Source: JADFUS01 sp036653215 (lineage in GTDB: Bacteria > Bacteroidota > Bacteroidia > Bacteroidales > Rikenellaceae). Taken from it: DNA of 32,556 bases. This document shows positions 22,548-30,465 of this stretch, one piece after another. The translations under genes and the position numbers were made by a program. How positions within the stretch are numbered: the stretch's first letter is position 1; each line of letters opens with the position of its first letter. The stretch lies in NCBI GenBank assembly GCA_036653215.1, contig JAVVUK010000007.1, positions 1-32,556 of the forward strand, read 5' to 3'. The notes beneath the pieces are model-generated. The model had not been told where the DNA came from. It saw nothing but the letters and a program-made list of their open reading frames with translations, and did not search any database.

Positions 22548-24812
22548 CTATATGGTCCCTTCTTCCGATGCGTTGTTGGTCACAAAATACTTCTGTGACT
22601 TAAGTAGGTTTCTTGTGTGTAAAACCATAGCTTTTGTTTCGCCTAAAATATCGAGATAGAGCATACTTGATCGTGTTGATGTCTCTCCCTCTTTTATACG
22701 ATGAATTTGATTTTTTGTTATCTCAGCAAAATCCTCAAATATGCTATCACGAAGCAACATTGCCTCATCAATCTTGTCCCAGTCGTTATTCTTTAATATG
22801 TGAGTCGTTGTTAAGAATATCTTATTGACTTTAGTTTCGATGTTACGTAAGTCACGTATCTGATCTTTGGTAAAGCCTTGATGGTTGTTGTCTATATGCT
22901 CAAAACTTGGGCTTGTTATGTGGACAAGAGCTTTGGTAACTTCATTTACGTAGTCTACAACTTGAACATAATAGTGACCTGTCTTCACGTAATTTTCGTT
23001 TAGGGTATGTAGCATTGTGTAAACGGCATATTTCCTGTCATGAGCTTGTTGATATAGCTCGTTAGACTCTTTCACCATTTGTTTAAGTAGCTTCCTGTCT
23101 TCACGGAAGAGTCCTTTTAACGTTTGAGTATATACGTCTTGTATCTCTTTAAGGGTGTTACATATCTCTTCAGCACATTGTTGAATAACCTCTTCTGTCC
23201 CTTGTTTTACTTCTGCTACACTCTCTTTTTCATTTTCTTTCTTTATGTCTTTACGAGTTGCGATGCCACTTTGAATTATCAATAATACGCAAATAACAAT
23301 CATTATTGCAATTGCCACAGTCTCAAGATACATTATAAAGAGACCTATAAGAAAAGCCACAGTAAAGGCAAGAAAGGCTGTTAAGAACCAACCTGTGATT
23401 ACCGTTAATACGCCTGTTACCCTGTAAACAGCACTCTCACGTCCCCAAGCCTTGTCGGATAGAGAAGTACCCATAGCAACCATGAAAGTTACGTATGTTG
23501 TAGAAAGAGGCAATTTAAAGGATGTTGCAAAAGATATTAGAATTGCTGCTACTGTAAGGTTAACGGTTGCACGAATAGGGTCGAAAGAAGCAACGCTGCC
23601 TTCGTCATATCCATTAAATGGAGCAAAACGACGTTCTACAAATTTGCGATACCTTTGTGGTGTTATATATCCTATGTTTTTGTTAAAAGCCATTGATATA
23701 CGTACAATTATACGAGATAGTTGTGTAGAGTCGAAACGCTCGTCTCCGTCGCCTTGGCGAGCAAGGTTAACTTCTGTTTTAGATACTTTGTCTGTCTTTT
23801 TAGAGGTGAAAAGAGTGATTACCATTATCAATCCTGCGCCAAGCAATACCCAAATATTGTTTATTCCTATTGCACTTCCGTTGACAGCCTTATATTGGGC
23901 AGACATCTCAACCATTTTATGTAAAGAATCGCCGTCCGCTATGTGGTAAGCGTCAAAGCCTGCAACGAATACCCCGATAAAGTTTACAAGGTCGTTTCCT
24001 GCAAAGGCAAGGGCAAGGGCAAATGTGCCTGACAGAATAGTTATCTTTAAGATGTTTACCTTATATGCTATTTGCATGAACCACATTAGAAGAGTCCATA
24101 CAACCATTATAATACCTAAAGAAAACCAGAAATTGGCGTATATATAATCTATAACAATTCTTATACCCTCTACGTTAGACGACTCAAAACCTTTAACGAC
24201 TGTGAAATAGGTTATCGCTGTAAGGGCAAAACCGCACCATAGAGCTCCATATTTTTTGAATGTAGGTTTGTAGTCGAAGGTGAAAATCATACGTGTGAAG
24301 TACATAATCACACAGCCACAGATGAATGCTATGACCACTGACATCAATATGCCGGAAATGATAGTTAGGGCTTTGCTTGTGTTTATGTAATCGGCAATGT
24401 TTCCAGCGCTTTCAGTATCCCAAAGGACAGATAACGCAACGGCTACTGAAGCTCCTAAAAGTCCGAATATTAAGGATACGGTTGTGGAGGTGGGCATCCC
24501 GAAAGAGTTAAATAGGTCGAGCAGGATGATATCTCCGAACATGACAGCCAAAAAGAGGAACATCACATTTTGGTATGAGAAGAGACTGGGGTTAAAGATA
24601 CCGTTTTGGGCGATATCCATCATCCCATTTGAGGTTATACATCCGACAAGGATACCCACAGATGCGATTATCATGATGACAACCTTGGGTGCTACTTTAG
24701 AGCCGATTGCAGAATTGAGGAAATTTACAGCATCATTCGAAACGCCGACTACAAGGTCTGTCATTGCGAGTATTGCCAAGATAATTAAGATAAACAGATA
24801 GATGTTGTCCAT
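22548..24812 (-). CDS. PHO4/Pit-family inorganic phosphate transporter with PhoU-like C-terminal domain
   Basis: 754 residues. The N-terminal two thirds form a PHO4/Pit permease with inverted-repeat signatures: VGVSNDAVNFLNSAIGS (22-37) and FAGNDLVNFIGVF, and GMPTSTTVSLIFG (104-116) and KLPLSTTYVTFMVAMG. These bind phosphate and the coupling cation. About twelve hydrophobic segments are visible. From about residue 515 a charged helical domain of roughly 240 residues begins (KKENEKESVAEVKQGTEEV), with repeated amphipathic helices resembling PhoU/DUF47 regulators of phosphate uptake. Such long forms are common in Bacteroidetes. A TAnnTTTG element lies 25 bases upstream. The downstream neighbour fabG is unrelated in function. 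Confidence 0.9.
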   Translation of the reverse strand: MDNIYLFILIILAILAMTDLVVGVSNDAVNFLNSAIGSKVAPKVVIMIIASVGILVGCITSNGMMDIAQNGIFNPSLFSYQNVMFLFLAVMFGDIILLDLFNSFGMPTSTTVSLIFGLLGASVAVALSVLWDTESAGNIADYINTSKALTIISGILMSVVIAFICGCVIMYFTRMIFTFDYKPTFKKYGALWCGFALTAITYFTVVKGFESSNVEGIRIVIDYIYANFWFSLGIIMVVWTLLMWFMQIAYKVNILKITILSGTFALALAFAGNDLVNFIGVFVAGFDAYHIADGDSLHKMVEMSAQYKAVNGSAIGINNIWVLLGAGLIMVITLFTSKKTDKVSKTEVNLARQGDGDERFDSTQLSRIIVRISMAFNKNIGYITPQRYRKFVERRFAPFNGYDEGSVASFDPIRATVNLTVAAILISFATSFKLPLSTTYVTFMVAMGTSLSDKAWGRESAVYRVTGVLTVITGWFLTAFLAFTVAFLIGLFIMYLETVAIAIMIVICVLLIIQSGIATRKDIKKENEKESVAEVKQGTEEVIQQCAEEICNTLKEIQDVYTQTLKGLFREDRKLLKQMVKESNELYQQAHDRKYAVYTMLHTLNENYVKTGHYYVQVVDYVNEVTKALVHITSPSFEHIDNNHQGFTKDQIRDLRNIETKVNKIFLTTTHILKNNDWDKIDEAMLLRDSIFEDFAEITKNQIHRIKEGETSTRSSMLYLDILGETKAMVLHTRNLLKSQKYFVTNNASEEGTI

Positions 24813-24836
24813 AAGTTAAAGTTAGGTTTTGTTGTG

Positions 24837-24844
24837 CAAATATA
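24837..24844 (-). promoter_or_regulatory. Candidate -7 element for the phosphate transporter gene
   Basis: Minus-strand TATATTTG fits TAnnTTTG, in the 49-base gap between ruvA and the transporter ATG. No clear TTTG at -33. Confidence 0.4.
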
Positions 24845-24861
24845 GATAAAAATGAGTAACG

Positions 24862-25446
24862 CTACATCATCTTTAACGATAATTTGATTATGTTTTCTAT
24901 TGTACTTCCTGGATTAGAGGACATTACATTTCTTACAACCTTTTCAGAGGCTGCTTTGTTGAAACCGAGCATCTGAAGCGCAGAAATAGCTTCTATGGCA
25001 AGCCCCATATCCATATTTTCTGATTGAGATCCTCCTGTTTCTATATTTATTATTTTGTCTATAAGTTCAATTATCACTTTTTCACTTGTCTTCACGCCAA
25101 GTCCTTTTACGCTTTTTAGGCGCACGGCATCACGAGAGGTGATTATGTGTTTTAGTTCTTGAATGTTGAATGTTGATAAGATTGTGCGTGCGGTGTTACC
25201 ACCCACGCCCGAAACACCGATTAGTAATCTGAATACTTGACGTTCAGCTTTGGTGCTAAATCCATACATGACCGGTAGGTCGTTTGGGATGTTATATAGG
25301 TGTGTATATATTGTAACTATGTTTTGTTGTTCTAACTCACTAAAAGTTTGTAGCGAAATCATAAGGAGATAACCCACGCCCCCACATTCAACAACAGCAT
25401 ATGTTGGGGTTAGTTCCGTGACTTGTCCTTTTAGATAATCGTACAT
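24862..25446 (-). CDS. ruvA: Holliday junction branch-migration protein RuvA
   Basis: 194 residues, normal RuvA length. It binds four-way junctions and loads the RuvB motor. The N-terminal OB-fold (MYDYLKGQVTELTPTYAVVECGGVGYLL, residues 1-28) is followed by two helix-hairpin-helix motifs (LIGVSGVGGNTARTILSTF and LKSVKGLGVKTSEKVIIEL) and a C-terminal three-helix domain (AISALQMLGFNKAASEKVV) that contacts RuvB. ruvB and ruvC are not adjacent here. It is transcribed divergently from the Skp-like gene. Confidence 0.97.
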   Translation of the reverse strand: MYDYLKGQVTELTPTYAVVECGGVGYLLMISLQTFSELEQQNIVTIYTHLYNIPNDLPVMYGFSTKAERQVFRLLIGVSGVGGNTARTILSTFNIQELKHIITSRDAVRLKSVKGLGVKTSEKVIIELIDKIINIETGGSQSENMDMGLAIEAISALQMLGFNKAASEKVVRNVMSSNPGSTIENIIKLSLKMM

Positions 25447-25494
25447 CTGTCGTTTATTAATGAATAATATTAAACACCGTTCTAAAATATTCTA

Positions 25495-25502
25495 CAAATA
25501 TA
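25495..25502 (-). promoter_or_regulatory. Candidate -7 element for ruvA
   Basis: Minus-strand TATATTTG fits TAnnTTTG, 48 bases upstream of the ruvA ATG. It lies close to the opposite-strand element for the Skp-like gene. Confidence 0.4.
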
Positions 25503-25524
25503 ATGATTATAAAAAAAACTTCAC

Positions 25525-25532
25525 TACTTTTG
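25525..25532 (+). promoter_or_regulatory. Candidate -7 element for the Skp-like gene
   Basis: TACTTTTG fits TAnnTTTG, 27 bases before the ATG at 25560. It lies downstream of an alternative in-frame ATG at 25503, so a transcript from here cannot encode the longer form. This decides the start. Confidence 0.5.
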
Positions 25533-25559
25533 TCATATAAAACTGTAAATTTATTTAAG

Positions 25560-26171
25560 ATGAGAATTTTTAAAGCTTTGCCTATTGTACTATTTGTTGC
25601 TTTTGTGGGATGTAAACCTAATGGAAATGCCGATGCAACGACTTCAAAATCAGTAACTTCAATTGCAAGAGATAGCTCTCAGCAATATTCTGGTATAGCA
25701 TATGTGAATACAGACAGCTTAATATCAAAATATAAAATGGCGAGTGAGCTTACTACAACTTTTAACATCAAGGCTGAAAAGTCTCAAAAACAGTTTCAAT
25801 TAAAACAACGTGCTTTTCAATCTAAAGTTGCGGACTACCAAAATAAAATGAATAAGGGGCTTGTCACACGTACCGAAGCTATGACTATTGAAGAAAAACT
25901 TAAGGGTGAGGAGCAGTCTTTGATGAATTATGGTCGTAATATGGAAGCCACACTTCAAGAAGAGCAAGGTGTGCTTATGAACAAGGTGAGTTTTGCGGTT
26001 AAGGAATATATAACTAAGTTCAACAATGCTAAGAAATATTCTCTTATCCTAAACACAAATGCTATGACGAGTGTTGTTATTGCTGGAGACCCTGCTTTAG
26101 ACATTACAAATGAGGTTGTCGACGGATTAAATAAAGAATATGCTGCCGAGCAAGCAAAGACAACGAAATAA
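25560..26171 (+). CDS. Skp/OmpH-family lipoprotein chaperone
   Basis: 203 residues from ATG 25560. A longer in-frame start at 25503 would add 19 residues, but the promoter element at 25525 and the signal peptide that begins at 25560 argue against it. The signal peptide MRIFKALPIVLFVAFVGC ends in lipobox FVGC, so the protein is probably an inner- or outer-leaflet lipoprotein. The body has the OmpH pattern: GIAYVNTDSLISKYKMASEL, then a long charged helix with coiled-coil character (about 75-150), and a closing strand (YSLILNTNAMTSVVIAGDPALDITNEVVDGLN). Classical Skp is soluble and periplasmic and guides outer-membrane proteins. A single-gene unit with its own terminator. Confidence 0.85.
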   Translation: MRIFKALPIVLFVAFVGCKPNGNADATTSKSVTSIARDSSQQYSGIAYVNTDSLISKYKMASELTTTFNIKAEKSQKQFQLKQRAFQSKVADYQNKMNKGLVTRTEAMTIEEKLKGEEQSLMNYGRNMEATLQEEQGVLMNKVSFAVKEYITKFNNAKKYSLILNTNAMTSVVIAGDPALDITNEVVDGLNKEYAAEQAKTTK

Positions 26172-26186
26172 TAAATCTTAATATAT

Positions 26187-26224
26187 AAAAAATGAGTTAC
26201 GTAAATCTACGTAACTCATTTTTT
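26187..26224. terminator. Bidirectional terminator, Skp-like gene and cysteate-synthase-like gene
   Basis: Perfect 17-bp arms (AAAAAATGAGTTACGTA at 26187-26203, complement at 26208-26224) with a 4-base loop and T runs on both strands. It lies between the two converging genes. Confidence 0.93.
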
Positions 26225-26248
26225 TATTGTAATATCTCTAAAAGGCAT

Positions 26249-27529
26249 TTAACACCCTTTGACAATCTTTAGAATTTCTTCTTTTGTAGCGTCTTTTTTA
26301 AATACATAATTTGGTTTTAGGTAACTCACTTTCTTCTCGCTCATAAACCTTTTTTCTCCGCCTCCTGTGATGTTTATCATGATGATAGCATCTTTCTCTA
26401 CATCACCTTTTTCAACAGATTTGATAAGAGACTCCACAGCCACAGCAGCAGCAGGGTGTATGTCTATGCCCTCAAGCTTTTCAAAGAGACGACCTGCCTT
26501 AGCTGCCGACTCATTTTGGATAGCTACTATGTCGCCTTTGCAGTCACACAAAGCGTCGAAGACTCCTCCAATAATAGGATATGGAGGTTTGCGGTTAGAT
26601 AATACTTTAGCCTCTATGATCTCAACATCTTTGCGTGCTTGGTCGTCGTCATAGTGCAACATAGCTCTTGATGCGGCTTTCCAAGCGTTGTACATCGGTA
26701 GGAAAGGTGCATTTTGTGAAAGTATCATTTTTGTCTTTCTATTCCCGAAACGTCCATCTTCCAAAAGACGTATATTAGCCTCCCATGCGGCAATAGCTCC
26801 TGTGCCGCTGCCGATAGCTTGAAAATAATATTGAGGTATCTCTCCAATGAAATTAGTTGCCGAGAGCATCGTGGTTGCCATGCCGTCTCGTCGAGCCACG
26901 TTTTTAGCTCCTCCTTCAGGTAGGAAAGCCTCGTCTTCAGCAATTATGTTGCTTAAGTTTATAGCATCGAAATAGTCAGATCCCTTTTCTGTGGTATATA
27001 GCTTAACACAATCGTTTATAGGTTCATCAAACCAAAGTGCGTTTTTGTTATCCTCAGGGACACAAAGAATAAGAGAAATGTTATTTTGTGAACACACCTT
27101 AGCAAAAGCACGTGCTGTATTACCAGCTGAGGCAACGACTAAACTTCTCTTTTCTCCTTTTGGAAGTCTTCCACATACGCTATATGCTTCAGTTTCCTTA
27201 AAAGAACAAGTCTTCATGGCAGCACCAATTTCCGGGTAGTAGCCACTAAAAGTGATATATAGATTTTTTAAGCCTAAATGCTCGGCAAGGGCTTTGCTCT
27301 TATATGTTACTGGGGCAGCAGAGCCTTTTAAGGTGTGATTTATAGGAAGCCAATCGGCAAAACGGTAAATTCCCATTTCCATGTCGCCAACGGAGATTTG
27401 CTTTTTAGCATATTTTGTCCTTACGAGAGTGTTTTCATTACTCTCTTTATCCTCTAATAACCACCCACTGTCTTCAAATTCTCGTCCTGTGGCTACATTT
27501 ACTAATGTGTATTTTGTTGTCTTTTCCAT
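26249..27529 (-). CDS. Cysteate-synthase-like PLP enzyme (threonine-synthase relative)
   Basis: 426 residues, fold-type II PLP enzyme. Lys111 in KTCSFKETEA is the expected Schiff-base lysine, SAGNTARA (134-141) the substrate/PLP loop, and NITGGGEKRF near 390 the C-terminal loop. APVTYKSKALAEHLGLKNLY followed by ITFSGYYPEIGAAMKTCSFK resembles archaeal cysteate synthase more than ordinary threonine synthase, as I recall it. That enzyme makes cysteate from O-phosphoserine and sulfite. In Bacteroidetes cysteate is the precursor of sulfonolipids (capnine type). Threonine synthase remains possible. The Cys-rich N-terminal zinc element of some relatives is absent. Its start overlaps the stop of the GH2-like gene (TAATG), so the two are translationally coupled. 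Confidence 0.7.
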   Translation of the reverse strand: MEKTTKYTLVNVATGREFEDSGWLLEDKESNENTLVRTKYAKKQISVGDMEMGIYRFADWLPINHTLKGSAAPVTYKSKALAEHLGLKNLYITFSGYYPEIGAAMKTCSFKETEAYSVCGRLPKGEKRSLVVASAGNTARAFAKVCSQNNISLILCVPEDNKNALWFDEPINDCVKLYTTEKGSDYFDAINLSNIIAEDEAFLPEGGAKNVARRDGMATTMLSATNFIGEIPQYYFQAIGSGTGAIAAWEANIRLLEDGRFGNRKTKMILSQNAPFLPMYNAWKAASRAMLHYDDDQARKDVEIIEAKVLSNRKPPYPIIGGVFDALCDCKGDIVAIQNESAAKAGRLFEKLEGIDIHPAAAVAVESLIKSVEKGDVEKDAIIMINITGGGEKRFMSEKKVSYLKPNYVFKKDATKEEILKIVKGC

Positions 27530-28962
27530 TAATATGTATTTTCTAAAAATTGTCCAATTGTGCCTTTCTCCTTTTTGCTGAACGAAATTACAGGCCTCAC
27601 GTCATGATCTCTCTTTTCTGTTGTCATGTCGCTGTTCCATTCTCCGTTTCCTCCTTTATTAAGGATGGCACGGTAAGGATCTAACTCCTTCATCTTAAGA
27701 TATGCACGATACATATTAAAGCCATTTCCGACGTTATCTCCGAGTGACCAGATTATTATCGATGGATAGTTTCTTGTTTGTAAATAGCGACGTTGAATAC
27801 GTTCTATATATGCTTTGTTATATTGAGGAGCGTTGGCTGTTGTGCCTCCTATTTTTCTTTCTGTGGTTCCAGTTGGTGACGAGATGTTTGCTTCTTCAAT
27901 GAGCATCAATCCCATAGCATCACAAAGCGTATATATGTTGTTGCTTTTGGGTTGTGCACTATATGAAATTGCATTTACACCTTTTGCCTTTAAGGCTTTG
28001 ACACGTTCTTTGGTGAGTATATCAGGGTTTGGAGTTACGTGTCCTTTTAGGAAACTCTTTGTGCCGTTTATAGTTATGACATTGTCTTTTATAGATACGT
28101 TTCTAAATCCGATTTTAAAAGGTATATATTCGACCATACGTCCTTCGTGTTTCACTCTAAAAATGATAGTATATAGATATGGATGTTCGCTGCTCCAGCT
28201 ATGTACATCTTTAACTATTCGGCTAAGATGTAGGGTGTCAACACTCATAGCGTCTATTATCATGTCTCGGTTGTTGTATGTAATTATCTCTCCCTCACTA
28301 TTTACGATGTCGTAACCCACGTTTGTTTGTGATGTAACGTTATAGCCGTTTTTGACGGCTATGTCTATCTCTAAGAGCCCCGAAGAGAGGTCTTCGCTAA
28401 GAGAGGCATCGATAAAAAAATCTTGAATGTGTACTTTCGGTTGAGCAAAGAGATATATATCGTTATTTAAAGAATTTCCTTTGCTCTTTGCCTCAAGGAG
28501 AGAGCCTTTGGATGCGTTTATGTAAAGTATATCGATGGTGTTATCCCCGTCAAGGTGTAACGATCTCTCGACGTTAAATTGAGCTATATCTTTACCGTTT
28601 TCAACATATCCAACGACATTTCCATTGACAGATATGTAGTAGCTTTGTTCTCCTTTGCCAACGTGTAAAAATATATCTCTGCCGACCCATGTTTTGGGGA
28701 TAAAAAAAGTATTACTCACTATGCTGCCATCTACATTTTTGGCTTTTTGAAAAACGCTCCACCCTTTAGATAAAGGGATATAGAAGCGTCCTTCACCATT
28801 TGCAAGTGCTTCGTCTCTATTGTCAAAACTCCTGCATATAGAGCGTGATTGTTCTAAACCTTTTGAGGTTGCCCCCTCTTGCTGCCACTCCTTAAAAGAT
28901 ATGTCTTGAGCAAAAGAATTTAGAGAGAGCAATATTAGAAATAAAGAAGAAAATAGTCTCAT
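27529..28962 (-). CDS. Secreted GH2-like protein, truncated and lacking catalytic residues
   Basis: 477 residues, intact frame. A signal peptide (MRLFSSLFLILLSLNSFA) precedes a GH2 sugar-binding-like domain (about 55-175), an Ig-like domain (about 178-290, with SSEHPYLYTIIFRV) and the first half of a TIM barrel (about 291-455). GH2 landmarks are recognisable but altered. The usual loop with His after KG reads FLKGHVTPNPD (304-314). The usual RTSHYP reads SYSAQP (332-337). The acid/base motif WSLGNE reads WSLGDN (405-410), so the catalytic Glu is Asn410. The nucleophile half of the barrel is missing (typical GH2 enzymes are about 600-1000 residues). It is therefore probably not a hydrolase but a carbohydrate-binding or structural protein. 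Lies 15 bases after der and overlaps the cysteate-synthase-like gene by one base. Confidence 0.75.
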   Translation of the reverse strand: MRLFSSLFLILLSLNSFAQDISFKEWQQEGATSKGLEQSRSICRSFDNRDEALANGEGRFYIPLSKGWSVFQKAKNVDGSIVSNTFFIPKTWVGRDIFLHVGKGEQSYYISVNGNVVGYVENGKDIAQFNVERSLHLDGDNTIDILYINASKGSLLEAKSKGNSLNNDIYLFAQPKVHIQDFFIDASLSEDLSSGLLEIDIAVKNGYNVTSQTNVGYDIVNSEGEIITYNNRDMIIDAMSVDTLHLSRIVKDVHSWSSEHPYLYTIIFRVKHEGRMVEYIPFKIGFRNVSIKDNVITINGTKSFLKGHVTPNPDILTKERVKALKAKGVNAISYSAQPKSNNIYTLCDAMGLMLIEEANISSPTGTTERKIGGTTANAPQYNKAYIERIQRRYLQTRNYPSIIIWSLGDNVGNGFNMYRAYLKMKELDPYRAILNKGGNGEWNSDMTTEKRDHDVRPVISFSKKEKGTIGQFLENTY

Positions 28963-28977
28963 ATTACTAAATGTAGT

Positions 28978-30306
28978 TTATTTTTGACGGAAATGTATTT
29001 GGATAGGCACACCGTCAAATTCCCATTTCTCACGCATCTTGTTTTCAAGGAAACGACGATAGTGGTCTTTCACATATTGAGGGTGGTTCACAAAAAAAGC
29101 AAATTGTGGCGTTTGTGTAGGAAGCTGAGTCACAAATTTTATTTTTATATATTTTCCCTTACTTGCAGGTGGTGGGGTAGTCTGAATTATAGGTAACAGA
29201 TAGTCGTTAAGTTGAGAAGTAGGGATGTTACGTTTTCTGTTTTCAGAAACTCGGATAGCCTCTTTAAGGACATCAAAGATACGAAGTTTGTTTGTCACAG
29301 AGGTGAAGATAATAGGGACATCACTAAAAGGAGCGAGCTTACGACGTAACTCTTCTGTCATCTCTTTCATGGTGTTTGTCTCTTTTTCTATCAAGTCCCA
29401 TTTGTTGATCACAATCACACATCCCTTTTTGTTTTTCACAATAAGTTGGAATATGTTCATGTCTTGCGATTCTATTCCGTTTTGTGCATCTAACATAAGA
29501 ACACAAACGTCCGAATATTCAATTGAGCGGATAGAACGAAGAACAGAATAAAACTCTAAATCTTCTTCTACCTTAGTCTTTTTACGAAGACCAGCAGTGT
29601 CTATAAGGTAAAAGTCAAAGCCGAATTTGTTATAACGGTTTATGATAGAGTCTCGTGTAGTTCCTGCAATAGGAGTTACTATTGTGCGTTCTTCGCCAAG
29701 AAGAGCGTTTGTGATAGACGATTTTCCGACATTAGGACGACCGACGATAGTTATCTTTGGTAAGCTTTCGTCTATGGCAAGTGCATCTGAGGTGCTTGTG
29801 TTATCGTTGTCTTTAGGAAAACTCTTCACAATAGCATCTAATACTTCTCCGGTGCCACTTCCGCTAAGTGAGCATAGACATATAGGATCACCAAGTCCGA
29901 GTCTGTGAAATTCGTGAGACTCATATATACGTTCGTTGTTATCTACTTTGTTAACGGCAAGGATTACCTTCTTTGAAGAACGGTGTAATAATTTTGCCAT
30001 CATCTGGTCGAGGTCTGTAACACCAGTTGTGACATCTACCATCATTACGATAGAATCTGCCTCTTCTATGGCAAGGACTACTTGTTTGCGGATCTCAGCC
30101 TCAAACTCATCGTCCGAATTTATAGTATAACCCCCAGTATCTATTACAGAAAACTCAACTCCGTTCCATTCACATTTACCATAGTGTCTGTCTCGTGTTG
30201 TTCCTGCTATTTCATTTACTATTGCTTGTCTCATACCGACAAGACGGTTAAAAAGCGTGCTTTTACCAACGTTAGGACGACCGACTATTGCAACTATATT
30301 ACTCAT
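28978..30306 (-). CDS. der: Ribosome biogenesis GTPase Der
   Basis: 442 residues. Two tandem Era-like GTPase domains, each with P-loop GRPNVGKS (9-16 and 189-196), DTxG switch motifs (DTGGY at 56-60, DTAGLRKK in the second), and NKVD and NKWD base-recognition motifs. A C-terminal KH-like domain (about 360-442) ends FEFDGVPIQIHFRQ-like. Der assists 50S subunit assembly. It heads a minus-strand group with the GH2-like and cysteate-synthase-like genes. A -7 element lies 72 bases upstream. Confidence 0.97.
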   Translation of the reverse strand: MSNIVAIVGRPNVGKSTLFNRLVGMRQAIVNEIAGTTRDRHYGKCEWNGVEFSVIDTGGYTINSDDEFEAEIRKQVVLAIEEADSIVMMVDVTTGVTDLDQMMAKLLHRSSKKVILAVNKVDNNERIYESHEFHRLGLGDPICLCSLSGSGTGEVLDAIVKSFPKDNDNTSTSDALAIDESLPKITIVGRPNVGKSSITNALLGEERTIVTPIAGTTRDSIINRYNKFGFDFYLIDTAGLRKKTKVEEDLEFYSVLRSIRSIEYSDVCVLMLDAQNGIESQDMNIFQLIVKNKKGCVIVINKWDLIEKETNTMKEMTEELRRKLAPFSDVPIIFTSVTNKLRIFDVLKEAIRVSENRKRNIPTSQLNDYLLPIIQTTPPPASKGKYIKIKFVTQLPTQTPQFAFFVNHPQYVKDHYRRFLENKMREKWEFDGVPIQIHFRQK

Positions 30307-30377
30307 AATGTTTTAAAATTAAGTGCTTAGCACTATTTGTTGCCATAACGCTCATAAAAAAAGCCTTATAACGAGTA

Positions 30378-30385
30378 CAAAGATA
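30378..30385 (-). promoter_or_regulatory. Candidate -7 element for der
   Basis: Minus-strand TATCTTTG fits TAnnTTTG, 72 bases upstream of the der ATG and just after the fba terminator. No TTTG at the usual -33 spacing. Confidence 0.4.
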
Positions 30386-30404
30386 GATATTTTTATCAAT
30401 AAAA

Positions 30405-30442
30405 AAGCATAATAACCCTCAAATTAAAGGGTTATTATGCTT
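30405..30442 (-). terminator. Terminator of the ackA-fba unit
   Basis: Perfect 15-bp arms (AAGCATAATAACCCT at 30405-30419, complement at 30428-30442) around an 8-base loop, followed on the minus strand by a T6 run. It lies 23 bases after the fba stop. Confidence 0.9.
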
Positions 30443-30465
30443 CTTCAAATATATAACTTAGTGTT

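Noticed and set aside
24397..24801. Plus-strand 134-residue ORF opposite the phosphate transporter
   Set aside because: Antisense to the conserved PHO4 signature region, with no recognisable domain.
25503..25559. Longer N-terminus for the Skp-like protein
   Set aside because: The upstream ATG precedes the TACTTTTG element, and the extra residues would spoil the lipoprotein signal peptide.
27529..28962. Active beta-galactosidase
   Set aside because: The catalytic Glu is Asn, the substrate-contact motifs are changed and half of the barrel is missing.
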